Shown here one piece after another: positions 40,094 to 48,236 of a stretch of 64,000 nucleotides of DNA (the stretch's first letter is position 1; each line of letters starts with the position of its first letter). The notes beneath the pieces are model-generated. The model ran no database searches. It was not told the DNA's origin and saw only the letters and a list, made by a program, of their open reading frames with translations. This DNA comes from Kocuria soli (GTDB lineage Bacteria; Actinomycetota; Actinomycetes; Actinomycetales; Micrococcaceae), in contig NZ_RKMF01000014.1 in NCBI RefSeq assembly GCF_003797835.1, positions 1-64,000 on the forward strand, read 5' to 3'. The position numbers were made by a program, and so were the translations under genes.

Positions 40094-41296
40094 TCAGATC
40101 TGAACGGTTCCCGGGTCGCGGACCAGCACCATGCCCTGGTGCGGCCCCAGAACCACTTGCTCCGGCGGTCGGGAGCCGTCCGGCAGGAGGTAGCCCGTCG
40201 GCAGGGTGACGTGGCGTCGTCGTCGGCCGTCGCTGGCAAGGTTCACGGCGACCCACCCCGCGCTGAAGGTCCTGGACCACAGGTTCACGACGACGGACGG
40301 TGGCTCCAGGGGCAGCCCCAGGTCCCATTGCATGTCCGTGATCCAGTGACTGTGTGACCCGTCGGGTGAGGTGGCTGCGTACAGGCCACGGCCCCCGCCG
40401 AACACCCAGAACGCCGCCAATCCGTAGCGAACCAGGTCCTCGGCTGCCTCCTCCGCGAGGTCGACGGGGACGGGGGTGCGCAGAATCGCGACGGCGTCCT
40501 CCGGCAAAGAATGTTCCTCCCCCTGGCAAAGTCGATCGGCCTGCTGACGCGCGGTTCCCGGGTCCAACAGACGTCCGCCCACCGTGCTCATCCATCCCGG
40601 CTCGAGGACCCCGCCCCACCGGGCCAGTCCGGACCACCGGTCCGGCGACCGTCGCGCATCGCCCAAGGCGGTCACCAGGATCTTTCCGTCCCCCACCAGT
40701 GCGGCCCCCGCGGCGTGGATCAGGTTGTCCACGGCTTCGCGTTGCTGCCCCTTGGAGCCCAGGTCCGGCAGCGGAAGATCCAGGGGCGGCGTGGCTTCCA
40801 GATCGCCCACGGCCAGGACGCCGTCAAAGGGTGAGTCCCGGACCTCGGCCGTCACGGCATCAACCCACGCCGCCCGGTACTCGGGATCCCAGACCCGGAG
40901 GTGCACGGGGCCCGTGCCTTCGTCCCAGCCGATGCGTTGACCGGCGCGGTCGGTGGCAAACCATCCGCCGTGGGCTTCGGCGCGCGCGTAAGAAATCCCG
41001 GAGGAAGTGCGCGGACCGGTCTCCGCGGGATCGGCCATCGTCAGGTGCTTGCGGCACAGGATCCGGGTGTCCGGGGCGAGTGCCTTGAACCGCTCGGCGG
41101 TTCCCAGGTCCCACGCATCGACGACGGCCACTCGGCACCGTGACGCCCAACGCGCGACGTCGTCGCCGTCGTCCCCGAGCGCTCCTGACACGGCCCGACG
41201 AGCCCAGACAACGGGCGCCGGCCCGCCCGCCATTTCGCGGGCAGAGTGCACTTCGGCTTCCGCGTCGACCCCCAACCCCGACGATCCTGCAGACAT
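40094..41296 (-). CDS. putative glycoside-hydrolase-like protein, unknown substrate
   Basis: About 400 residues, soluble and without a signal peptide. The layout suggests a TIM barrel of the hypothetical glycosyl hydrolase (GHL) kind. APVVWARRAV starts strand 1. AVVDAWDLGTAERFKAL and ARILCRKHL-like strands follow. AAWVDAVTAEVRDSPFDGVLAVGDLEATPP matches the position where an acidic catalytic residue would sit. The C-terminal 80 residues look like a beta-sandwich (VVVNLWSRTFSAGWVAVNLASDG, TLPTGYLLPDGSRPPEQVVLGPHQGMVLVRD), as in the C-terminal domains of glycosidases. The ATG at 41296 is preceded by GGGGGGGGGG-AAGC; this is an unusual ribosome site. It converges on nadE with a 9-bp gap. Function unproven. 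Confidence 0.6.
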   Translation of the reverse strand: MSAGSSGLGVDAEAEVHSAREMAGGPAPVVWARRAVSGALGDDGDDVARWASRCRVAVVDAWDLGTAERFKALAPDTRILCRKHLTMADPAETGPRTSSGISYARAEAHGGWFATDRAGQRIGWDEGTGPVHLRVWDPEYRAAWVDAVTAEVRDSPFDGVLAVGDLEATPPLDLPLPDLGSKGQQREAVDNLIHAAGAALVGDGKILVTALGDARRSPDRWSGLARWGGVLEPGWMSTVGGRLLDPGTARQQADRLCQGEEHSLPEDAVAILRTPVPVDLAEEAAEDLVRYGLAAFWVFGGGRGLYAATSPDGSHSHWITDMQWDLGLPLEPPSVVVNLWSRTFSAGWVAVNLASDGRRRRHVTLPTGYLLPDGSRPPEQVVLGPHQGMVLVRDPGTVQI

Positions 41297-41310
41297 GCTT
41301 CCCCCCCCCC
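41297..41310 (-). promoter_or_regulatory. ten-G tract in the Shine-Dalgarno position
   Basis: On the minus strand ten consecutive G residues (41310-41301) followed by AAGC lead into the ATG at 41296. No other purine-rich site is near. G tracts of this length slip during replication, so spacing and strength of the ribosome site could vary between cells. A base-calling error in the run length is also possible. Confidence 0.55.
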
Positions 41311-41636
41311 TCGGCGCCTGTGGGCACCTGATTTGCGTCACCGGCACGTCGAGCACCCCTGCTCGCGGCCGATCACGCGTGGACCCGACGCCCACTCACC
41401 GCCGACCACCCCCAGTGGCCGCCGGCCGAGTTCCCCCGAGCGTCCCGCGGGCCGGTACGGCCGCGTCTCCTGGATTATCCCGGATCCGGCGGCCCGGGAA
41501 TCCGTTACGTCGCTCCACACGGGCACCGTCCCCGAAAGAGTGCCGCCGCGGCCGCGGTGGAGCGTCGGCAGATGACGAACGTTAAGGCTGCCGCGTCCGT
41601 CGATCCGCTGCGGAAACCTGTCCTAGGGTTGAACCC
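41311..41636. other. 326-bp divergent intergenic spacer
   Basis: No protein-like reading frame is visible. On the plus strand TAGGGT at 41624-41629 lies seven bases before the exonuclease III ATG, which suggests a leaderless transcript. On the minus strand GATAAT at 41479-41474 could be a -10 element for the glycosidase-like gene. The centre is very GC-rich. Confidence 0.5.
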
Positions 41637-42443
41637 ATGAAGATCGCCACCTGGAACGTCAATTCGATCCGAGCCCGTGCCGACCGCGTGGAGGGCTGGC
41701 TCAACCGATCGGACGTGGACGTTCTGGCGATCCAGGAGACCAAGGCCAAGGACGACAACTTCCCGTGGGAGGTCTTCGAGTTCTCGGGGTACGAGGTGGC
41801 CCACTTCGGGCTGAACCAGTGGAACGGTGTGGCCATCGCCTCCCGCGTGGGGCTCGACGACGTCGAACGCACCTTCCCCGACCAGCCCACCTTCGGCAAG
41901 GGCGACCAGGAGGCCGTTCAGGAGGCCCGTGCGATCGGTGCGACCTGCAACGGCGTGCGCGTGTGGTCCCTCTACGTGCCCAACGGGCGCGGGCTGGAAG
42001 ACCCGCACATGCCGTACAAACTCAACTGGTTGGACACCCTCAACCGGCGTGCCCGGCAGTGGCTGGCGGAGGACCCGGAGGCCAAGATCGTGCTGGCCGG
42101 GGACTGGAACGTGGCCCCGCGGGACGAGGACGTGTGGGACATGCAGTTCTTCCTGGACAACCACATGACGCACGTTTCCGAACCGGAGCGGGCTGCCTTC
42201 AACGCGTTCCTGGAGACCGGTTTCGTGGACGTGCTTCGGGAGCACAACCCGGGCCCCGGCGTCTACACCTACTGGGACTACACCCAGCTGCGCTTCCCCA
42301 AGAAGGAGGGCATGAAGATCGACTTCCAGTTGTGCTCCCCCGCGCTGGCCGCAAAGGTCACGGGTGCGGTGATCGATCGCGACGAACGCAAGGGCAAAGG
42401 CGCCTCCGACCACGCACCCGTGGTCATCGACGTCGGGAACTGA
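41637..42443 (+). CDS. xth: exodeoxyribonuclease III (AP endonuclease)
   Basis: A 268-residue Mg-dependent endonuclease/exonuclease/phosphatase-fold enzyme of base-excision repair. MKIATWNVNSIRAR, LAIQETKAKD (metal Glu), YVPNGRG, LAGDWNVAPRDEDVWD and the terminal GASDHAPVVID with the catalytic His are intact. The ATG has no Shine-Dalgarno but a TAGGGT hexamer seven bases upstream, so a leaderless start is likely. A conserved hypothetical gene follows eight bases later. Confidence 0.95.
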   Translation: MKIATWNVNSIRARADRVEGWLNRSDVDVLAIQETKAKDDNFPWEVFEFSGYEVAHFGLNQWNGVAIASRVGLDDVERTFPDQPTFGKGDQEAVQEARAIGATCNGVRVWSLYVPNGRGLEDPHMPYKLNWLDTLNRRARQWLAEDPEAKIVLAGDWNVAPRDEDVWDMQFFLDNHMTHVSEPERAAFNAFLETGFVDVLREHNPGPGVYTYWDYTQLRFPKKEGMKIDFQLCSPALAAKVTGAVIDRDERKGKGASDHAPVVIDVGN

Positions 42444-42450
42444 CCCACAC

Positions 42451-43323
42451 ATGGCACCGCTGCTCAACGCCGGAACCGCTTGGCGGGGCGCCACCGGGGT
42501 GTCCCAGCGCTTCAGCCTGCGGGTGTACGTCGCGGCCCGCGACCTCGACGACGTCTACACACCCCTGGTCCGCACGGCGGTGTCCCCGGAAGTCGGCGCG
42601 GCCACCCAGCTTGCGGAGGAACTGGCCCGCCTGGCCGCACAGGAGGACGGTGCCCTGCCGCCCACGAACGAGGCGCTGTGGACCCTGTCGTTCTCGACGG
42701 CGCCCCGTGGCCGACGTGAACTCCTGTCCGACGCCGCGGACTTCCCCGTCTACCACCCGCCGCAGAGGCTGCGCCGGACCATGCAGCTGGTGGCCCCTCC
42801 CGAACAGCAGAAGTCCCATCCGCTGATCACCCTGCTGCTGAGCGAGGACGAGATCCGCGACAAGGGGCGCACCGCGGAACCCGAACACTTCCTGCCCCTG
42901 TACGCGCGGGAGTCCGACTGGACCGTTCCCGTCAGCTGGTTCGCGCTGTTCTCCGACGAGGACCGGGCGCCCCTGGACCAGGACGGGGAGATCTCCCACC
43001 GCCTGGCGGTCCCCGCCGACGTCGCGGCCCGCCGCGCGTCCTGGGGAGCGAAGGTCCTGGCACATTCGGGCAACGACGACCTGCAGGAACTGGGGGAAGA
43101 CCTGTCCCGGTTGAGTCGCTGGGCGGGAGCGTTCTCCCCCACGGCATTGATCTGCCTGCACTACGGCTCGATCGCCGACGGCCTCCAGCCAGACGAGAGT
43201 CCGCGGGACCTGGACGACGCCCTGCACATGATCGAAGACGGCGACGTGGAGGATGCCGGTGTGGCTTTCCGGCGCCTGATGATGCGGTGGATGCCGTTGG
43301 CGCACCTGGAGCACGCGAGCTGA
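42451..43323 (+). CDS. conserved hypothetical protein, 290 aa
   Basis: I do not recognise a named family. It is a soluble, acidic protein with no signal or membrane segment. It begins NAGTAWRGATGVSQRFSLRVYVAARDLDDVYTPL and has recurrent motifs WTLSFSTAPRGRRE and WTVPVSWFALFSDEDR, where the latter is a Trp-rich strand pair. It starts eight bases after exonuclease III, so the two are probably co-transcribed; a link to DNA repair is possible but unproven. The tRNA-Phe terminator hairpin follows. Confidence 0.75.
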   Translation: MAPLLNAGTAWRGATGVSQRFSLRVYVAARDLDDVYTPLVRTAVSPEVGAATQLAEELARLAAQEDGALPPTNEALWTLSFSTAPRGRRELLSDAADFPVYHPPQRLRRTMQLVAPPEQQKSHPLITLLLSEDEIRDKGRTAEPEHFLPLYARESDWTVPVSWFALFSDEDRAPLDQDGEISHRLAVPADVAARRASWGAKVLAHSGNDDLQELGEDLSRLSRWAGAFSPTALICLHYGSIADGLQPDESPRDLDDALHMIEDGDVEDAGVAFRRLMMRWMPLAHLEHAS

Positions 43324-43360
43324 GGTCCGGCTGCCGCGAAACGTCCCCGGGCACGAAGAA

Positions 43361-43390
43361 ACCCCCGCGATGTAGAAGCTACGCGGGGGT
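43361..43390 (-). terminator. terminator of the tRNA transcript
   Basis: ACCCCCGC and GCGGGGGT arms with TAG/CTA inside form a strong stem just past the 3' end of tRNA-Phe. On the minus strand it is followed by TTTCTTC, a typical intrinsic terminator tail. It may also stop plus-strand transcripts from the hypothetical gene. Confidence 0.85.
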
Positions 43391-43395
43391 CTCAG

Positions 43396-43468
43396 TGGCT
43401 CCGACCGGCGTCGATCCGGTGACCTTACGATTTTCAGTCGTACGCTCTACCAACTGAGCTACAGAGCC
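43396..43468 (-). tRNA. tRNA-Phe (GAA)
   Basis: A 73-base cloverleaf on the minus strand with a 7-bp acceptor stem (GGCTCTG), D arm TAGCTCAGTTGGTAGAGC, anticodon loop CTGAAAA giving GAA, and T arm ending CGGAGCC-A. CCA is not encoded. Confidence 0.96.
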
Positions 43469-43519
43469 AGACATCCTTGGGATGCCAAGACGGCCTCAGC
43501 TGAGCTGACGCCGTCCTTG

Positions 43520-43593
43520 CGACCCTGACGGGACTTGAACCCGCGACCTCCGCCGTGACAGGGCGGCGCGCTAACCAACTGCGCTACAGGGCC
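43520..43593 (-). tRNA. tRNA-Asp (GTC)
   Basis: A 74-base cloverleaf on the minus strand. The acceptor is GGCCCTG, the D arm contains GCGCAGTTGGTTAGCGC, the anticodon loop CTGTCAC gives GTC, the T loop is GGTTCAAGTCC, and the discriminator is G as expected for Asp. It lies 51 bases upstream of tRNA-Phe and is probably in the same transcript. Confidence 0.96.
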
Positions 43594-43651
43594 TGGTGTG
43601 GTGGCAAAATCCGCGTCTTCACGCGGTTCCTGCCGTTTCCAACGAGGTCAG

Positions 43652-43682
43652 ATACTAGCACCAGCACTGTCCCCGAAGGCAA
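43652..43682 (-). promoter_or_regulatory. candidate promoter of tRNA-Asp/tRNA-Phe
   Basis: On the minus strand TTGCCT (43682-43677) and TAGTAT (43657-43652) with a 19-base spacer lie about 58 bases before tRNA-Asp. The rest of the 162-bp gap between tRNA-Glu and tRNA-Asp shows no other feature. Confidence 0.4.
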
Positions 43683-43755
43683 ATCGCGGTGGCCTCACGC
43701 TGTTCGCGTGCGAATCCGTCGATCAGGTTCAACGCCCTTGTGGTTGTTGAACGAG

Positions 43756-43828
43756 TACCCCCAACGGGATTCGAACCCGTGCCGCCGCCGTGAAAGGGCG
43801 GTGTCCTAGGCCGCTAGACGATGGGGGC
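43756..43828 (-). tRNA. tRNA-Glu (TTC)
   Basis: A 73-base cloverleaf on the minus strand: acceptor GCCCCCA, D arm GTCTAGCGGCCTAGGAC, anticodon loop CTTTCAC giving TTC, T loop GGTTCGAATCC. CCA is not encoded. Glu-Asp-Phe is a familiar actinobacterial tRNA order. Confidence 0.96.
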
Positions 43829-43877
43829 CTTGTCCTCTCGGACGATCGCCTACTGTACCAGCATTCACAATGAGAGT

Positions 43878-44228
43878 GTGATTCGGTTTTCGCGCAAGGA
43901 GTTCGAGGTGGCGGTCGACGACGCCATCGACCTGATCCCGGACGAGCTGTTCCGGGCGATGGAGAACGTGGTGATCCTGATCGAGCAGGAACCCCCGCCG
44001 TCGGACCCCCATCTGCTGGGGCTCTACGAAGGGGTGCCGTTGACCCAACGCGACTCCTCCTGGATGGGGTCCTTGCCGGACACCATCCGCGTCTTCCAGG
44101 GACCGCTTGAACGCATGTGTTCCACGCGCGATGAACTGGTGCACGAGATCACCGTGACCGTGGTCCACGAGATTGCGCACTTCTTCGGCATCTCCGAATC
44201 CCGGTTGCACGAGCTCGGTTGGGGCTGA
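43878..44228 (+). CDS. minimal zincin metallopeptidase family protein
   Basis: A 116-residue protein of the small zincin-like family (Zincin_1). The zinc motif is VVHEIAHFFGISESRLHELGW, i.e. HExxH plus a downstream Glu, near residues 98-112. The N-terminal half reads FSRKEFEVAVDDAIDLIPDEL. The family is cytosolic and widely conserved in Actinobacteria, with no firmly established substrate. No ATG suits the frame; the GTG at 43878 with AGAG upstream gives the family start. It is divergent from the tRNA genes. Confidence 0.85.
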   Translation: MIRFSRKEFEVAVDDAIDLIPDELFRAMENVVILIEQEPPPSDPHLLGLYEGVPLTQRDSSWMGSLPDTIRVFQGPLERMCSTRDELVHEITVTVVHEIAHFFGISESRLHELGWG

Positions 44229-44324
44229 GGTGCGGTTGTTGAGCGATCTCACGTGCGGCGGGTGCAAAGATGGGACGTGGCGGCACCGTCAATGGACCAT
44301 GCCGCAGGGAGGGGAGGCTCGACC

Positions 44325-45677
44325 ATGAACCAGCCGCACAGCTTGCCGTCCGAGGTGGAAGCGGAGACCTGGAGCACCTGGGACCGCGTACACCGGGTGG
44401 ATGACGTCCGGACCGTGCGGCCGCGGACCATGGAGGAGTTGACCGAGACCGTCGTGGCCGCGCGGGACGCAGGCCTGGGTCTGCGCCCTGCGGGTTCGGG
44501 GCACAGCTTCAACGAACTGGCGTCCCCCCGCGACGTCCGTCTGGACCTGACGGAACTCACCGGGCTGCTGGAGGTCAACCGGGGCAGCAACCAGGCGCGC
44601 TTCCTGGCCGGGACCACGCTGATCCGGGCCGCCAAGATCCTGGAAGGTGAGGGGCTGGCCTTCTCCAACCTGCCCGATGTGCTGCACCAGACGGTCGCTG
44701 GCGCGATTTCCACGGCCACGCACGGAACCGGCACGGGCTACGCGTCCCTGTCCGGTCAGGTCTGTGCCCTCACGCTGGTCACCGCCGACGGCGAATTCCT
44801 GGAGTGCTCACCGGCCCAGAACCGCGAGGTGTTTCAGGCAGCACGAGCCGGCCTGGGGGTGATCGGGGTGATCGCCGCCGTGACTTTCCAGTGTGAACCG
44901 TCGTTCCGGCTGCACTCGACGGAGTTCAAGGAACCGGTCGACCAGCTGGTGGACGCTCTTGGTGAGCGCATGGCTTCGGCCGATCACTTCGAGTTCTTCT
45001 GGTCTCCCTCGAACGGCTCCGCACATTCGCACATCCTGACCCGGCTGCACCGGCTGCCGGACGAATGGTCCAAACCGGGGTCCAAGGTGGCGCAGACCGT
45101 CCGCCGCATGGATGACACCGTGCTCCGCCGCGGCCTCCCGCTGGGTTTGAACCGGCTGGCGGGCTGGGCGCCCAAGGCCGTACCGGGATTGAACCGGCTC
45201 GACACCCTGGCGGCCAGCTCCCGACGATTCACGGACCTCTCCTACAAGGTCTTCGCCTCGGCCCGGCCGGTCAAGTTCGTACAAACGGAATGGGGCGTGC
45301 CCATCGAAGACCTCCCGGGCACATTCAAGGACGTCCGGAAGCTCCTGGAACGCACGACCCCGCACTTGGGTCTCCCGTTGGCGGTGCGTTGCGCCCCGCC
45401 GGAGGAGGCCTGGATGTCCCCAGCGCACGGGCGGTACACCGGGTGGATCTCCGTGCGGCAGTTCTGGCGCAATTGGTCCCCGGAGGTCTTCGACGAACTG
45501 CAGTCCGTGTTCATGGCCCATGAAGCCCGGCCCCACTGGGGCACCCGGCACACACTTGACGCCCAGGACCTGGCCCCCAAGTACACCCACTGGGAGGACT
45601 TCCTGCGCATCCGCGAGCACCTGGATCCGGACGGCGTCTTCCTGACCGACCCCGTGCGCCGGCTCCTGGGCATCTGA
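44325..45677 (+). CDS. FAD-linked aldonolactone oxidoreductase (D-arabinono-1,4-lactone oxidase/L-gulonolactone family)
   Basis: A 450-residue VAO-type flavoprotein. The FAD domain begins with RPRTMEELTETVVAARDAG and has PAGSGHSFNELAS, whose His is the usual covalent FAD anchor, and VAGAISTATHGTGTGY. The C-terminal ALO domain ends with RPHWGTRHTLDAQDL and DPDGVFLTDPVRRLLG. GGGAGGGGAGG precedes the ATG at 44325. Actinobacterial members oxidise gulono-, galactono- or xylitol-type substrates; the true substrate here is unknown. A palindromic repeat follows the stop. Confidence 0.9.
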   Translation: MNQPHSLPSEVEAETWSTWDRVHRVDDVRTVRPRTMEELTETVVAARDAGLGLRPAGSGHSFNELASPRDVRLDLTELTGLLEVNRGSNQARFLAGTTLIRAAKILEGEGLAFSNLPDVLHQTVAGAISTATHGTGTGYASLSGQVCALTLVTADGEFLECSPAQNREVFQAARAGLGVIGVIAAVTFQCEPSFRLHSTEFKEPVDQLVDALGERMASADHFEFFWSPSNGSAHSHILTRLHRLPDEWSKPGSKVAQTVRRMDDTVLRRGLPLGLNRLAGWAPKAVPGLNRLDTLAASSRRFTDLSYKVFASARPVKFVQTEWGVPIEDLPGTFKDVRKLLERTTPHLGLPLAVRCAPPEEAWMSPAHGRYTGWISVRQFWRNWSPEVFDELQSVFMAHEARPHWGTRHTLDAQDLAPKYTHWEDFLRIREHLDPDGVFLTDPVRRLLGI

Positions 45678-45691
45678 GGTCTTACCCCACA

Positions 45692-45753
45692 CGCCGAGTT
45701 CGGGGTTGTTCCGCCTATCCGGTCGAATAGGCGGAACAACCCCGAACTCGGCG
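45692..45753. repeat. dispersed palindromic repeat, copy A
   Basis: Perfect 27-bp arms (starting CGCCGAGTTCGGGGTTG) flank an 8-base loop CCGGTCGA. It lies between the convergent lactone oxidase and fprA genes. The arms are identical to those of the copy at 63551, so it is a repeat family member and a likely bidirectional terminator. Confidence 0.9.
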
Positions 45754-45797
45754 CATTAAGGGCGGCGCAGGAGGGGTGGTTGCGCAGAAGGGGTGGC

Positions 45798-47201
45798 TCA
45801 GGCGCGGGAGACGCGCACCATCTCGTCGCGCTCTACGACCTTGACCCGTTCGCGGGGGTTGCCCTCCGCGTCGTGCGAGGAGGCGCCCAGGCTCTGCTCG
45901 TACTCGTCCAGCTGCAACCACCCGTCCCAGGTGGTGAACTGGATGCCCTTGGCCTCCATCGACGCGATCACGGCGTCCTGCTCCGGCTGCTCGGCGCCGA
46001 CCAGGGTGGGCACGTCCTCGAGCAGGTGGGTGATGGTCTCAAGGGCATCGGACTTGGTGGCCCCGATCAGCCCCACGGGCCCGCGCTTGATCCACCCGGT
46101 CGCGTACACGCCGGGGTGCACCACGCCGTTGGGGTCAAGAACCCGCCCTTCCTCGTTGAGGATCACGCCCCGCTCCAGGTCGAACGGGATCTCCGCCAGC
46201 GGTGAGCCCAGGTAACCGATGGCGTGGTAGACCGCGCCGACCTCGTGGTCGAAGTACTCACCGGTGGGGGTGACGGATCCGTCGTCGTTCAAACGGGTGC
46301 GCTCGGTGCGCAGGGCGACCACCTTGCCGTCCTCTCCCAGGACCTCTTCCGGACGCTGGAAGAAGTGCAGGTGCAGGCGGCGGGAGGCCGTCTTGGGCGA
46401 ATCGTCCTCGAGCCACTTGCGCAGGGTCTTGAGCATGACCTTGACCTGATTGTTGTCCCCGGCGGCTTCCTCGGCGACGTGCTCCTCGGAAATGTCCTCG
46501 CCGTGCACGATCAGGTCCACGTCCGGGACCTTCGCCAGTTCACGCAGCTCCAACGGGGTGAACTTCATCTGCGCGGGGCCGCGGCGGCCGAACACGTGCA
46601 CGTCCGTGACCGGGTTGGCTTTGAGCCCTTGGTAGACGTTGCCCGGGATCTCCGTGGTGAGCATGTCGTCGGCGTGCTTGGCCAGCACGCGAGCCACGTC
46701 CAGGGCCACGTTGCCGTTGCCGATCACGGCGACCTTCTCGGCGTTCAACGGCCAGGTGCGCGGATAGTCAGGGTGACCGTCGTACCAGGCCACGAACTCG
46801 GCAGCGCCGTAGACGCCGTCCAGTTCCACGCCGGGGACCTGCAGCGGGGCGTCGTTGACGGCACCGGTGGAGAAGACGACGGCGTCGTAGTGCTCCTTGA
46901 GATCCCCCAGGGTCAGGTCCGCTCCGTAGTCCACGTTGCCGAAGAATCGGATGTCACCGCGCCCCAGGATGGAACGCAGTGCGCTCACGATGCCCTTGAT
47001 GCGGGGGTGGTCGGGGGCCACGCCGTAGCGGATCAGCCCGAAGGGGGTGGGGTAGCGGTCGAACAGGTCGATCGCCACCTCGATCTCCCCGTTCTTCACC
47101 GCATCCGACTTGGTGAGCATATCGGCGGTGTAGATCCCGGCCGGACCGGCACCGATCACAGCCACTCGCAGGGGACGCTTGCCCGGGGTGGTCTCTACCA
47201 C
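45798..47201 (-). CDS. fprA: ferredoxin-NADP+ reductase (adrenodoxin reductase type)
   Basis: A 467-residue FAD/NADP flavoenzyme. AVIGAGPAGIYTADML binds FAD (residues about 14-29). DRYPTPFGLIRYGVAPDHPRIK is the family hallmark, and AVIGNGNVALDVARVL binds NADP. The start is GTG at 47201, with GAGGAGAGGAA upstream. It lies 111 bp past the ABC permease of the sulfate-assimilation operon, on the same strand. It can pass NADPH electrons to ferredoxin, which the sulfite reductase of that operon needs, as with the fpr2 gene next to cysI in Corynebacterium. Confidence 0.93.
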   Translation of the reverse strand: MVETTPGKRPLRVAVIGAGPAGIYTADMLTKSDAVKNGEIEVAIDLFDRYPTPFGLIRYGVAPDHPRIKGIVSALRSILGRGDIRFFGNVDYGADLTLGDLKEHYDAVVFSTGAVNDAPLQVPGVELDGVYGAAEFVAWYDGHPDYPRTWPLNAEKVAVIGNGNVALDVARVLAKHADDMLTTEIPGNVYQGLKANPVTDVHVFGRRGPAQMKFTPLELRELAKVPDVDLIVHGEDISEEHVAEEAAGDNNQVKVMLKTLRKWLEDDSPKTASRRLHLHFFQRPEEVLGEDGKVVALRTERTRLNDDGSVTPTGEYFDHEVGAVYHAIGYLGSPLAEIPFDLERGVILNEEGRVLDPNGVVHPGVYATGWIKRGPVGLIGATKSDALETITHLLEDVPTLVGAEQPEQDAVIASMEAKGIQFTTWDGWLQLDEYEQSLGASSHDAEGNPRERVKVVERDEMVRVSRA

Positions 47202-47312
47202 TGGTTTCCTCTCCTCTCGGCCACCCGTGAGGGGGCCGGTTTACACATCAGTTCACAAAGTCATGGGGCGACGACGGCGGCCGTGGCCGCGCGTCGTTCG
47301 CCTGTCACCCAC

Positions 47313-48236
47313 TCAACGGGCCAGGAGCCCCCGGCCGCGCAGAAGGCGCTTTTCGAGTGGGTTGAAGAACAGCAGTTCCACCACGATGCCGACCAGCAGG
47401 ATGCTGAGCACCGCGGTGAGCACGATCGCCATGTCGGAGACCGTACGACCCTGGGCCAACAACGAGCCTAGGCCGAAACCGATCGATCCGCCGATTGCGA
47501 TCAGTTCCGCGCCCATGAGCGAGCGCCAGGAGAACGCCCACCCCTGCTTGAGTCCGGCGACGTAGCCCGGCATGGCGGCCGGCAGGACCACCTTGGCGGC
47601 CAGTTTCCAGCCCTCGGCTCCCAGGACGCGCCCGGCCTTGAGCAACTGCGGCGGGATCTGGTCGATCCCGGACAGCATGCCGTTGACGATCGACGGGATC
47701 GCGCCCATGAGCACCACGAAGTACACGGTGGCGTCCGAGAGTCCGAACCACACGATCGCGGCGGGGACCCAGGCCACGGACGGCAGCACCTGGAGGCCCG
47801 TGATCAGGGGCCCGATGGCGCTGCGCAGACCGGCCCACTGGGCGATCAGCAGCGCCAAGGGTGTGGCCACCAGGACGGCGATCAGGAAGCCGCTGACCCC
47901 GCGCCACAGGGAGGTGGCGAGAGCGCCGGGCAGGCTCCCGTCCAGGACGGAGGCCCACACCTGGCGGCCCACCGTGAGCGGGCCGGGCATGATGTCCGGC
48001 CGGGGGTCCACCAGGGCCACGACCAGTTGCCACACCATGACGGCGGCCAGCAGCGCGATCAGCGGCGGGGCCACTCGGGTGCGGAAGATTTCACCCCGGG
48101 AACGTCGGGGACCGCCACCGGCCTGGAGGGCGTCCAGACCCGCCAGGGCGGCTGCGTTGTCCCGCGGTTCCTGGTCGGGGTTCTGTCCGGCCTGGTCCGA
48201 GCGGGTCCGGGTGACGGAAGAAGCGTCAGCGGGCAT
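47313..48236 (-). CDS. ABC transporter permease (sulfonate/nitrate/taurine class)
   Basis: A 307-residue permease with a roughly 55-residue cytoplasmic N-terminus and six membrane segments. The EAA loop reads GAEGWKLAAKVVLPAAMPGYVAGLKQGWAFSW (SsuC/TauC style). The start overlaps the ATPase stop by 11 bases. Last gene of the cys operon proper. The imported solute is probably sulfate or a sulfonate, from context. Confidence 0.88.
   Translation of the reverse strand: MPADASSVTRTRSDQAGQNPDQEPRDNAAALAGLDALQAGGGPRRSRGEIFRTRVAPPLIALLAAVMVWQLVVALVDPRPDIMPGPLTVGRQVWASVLDGSLPGALATSLWRGVSGFLIAVLVATPLALLIAQWAGLRSAIGPLITGLQVLPSVAWVPAAIVWFGLSDATVYFVVLMGAIPSIVNGMLSGIDQIPPQLLKAGRVLGAEGWKLAAKVVLPAAMPGYVAGLKQGWAFSWRSLMGAELIAIGGSIGFGLGSLLAQGRTVSDMAIVLTAVLSILLVGIVVELLFFNPLEKRLLRGRGLLAR

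Noticed and set aside
43396-43828. tRNA cluster as an integration site of a genomic island
   Set aside because: All three tRNAs are intact, with no integrase and no direct repeat of a tRNA 3' end nearby.
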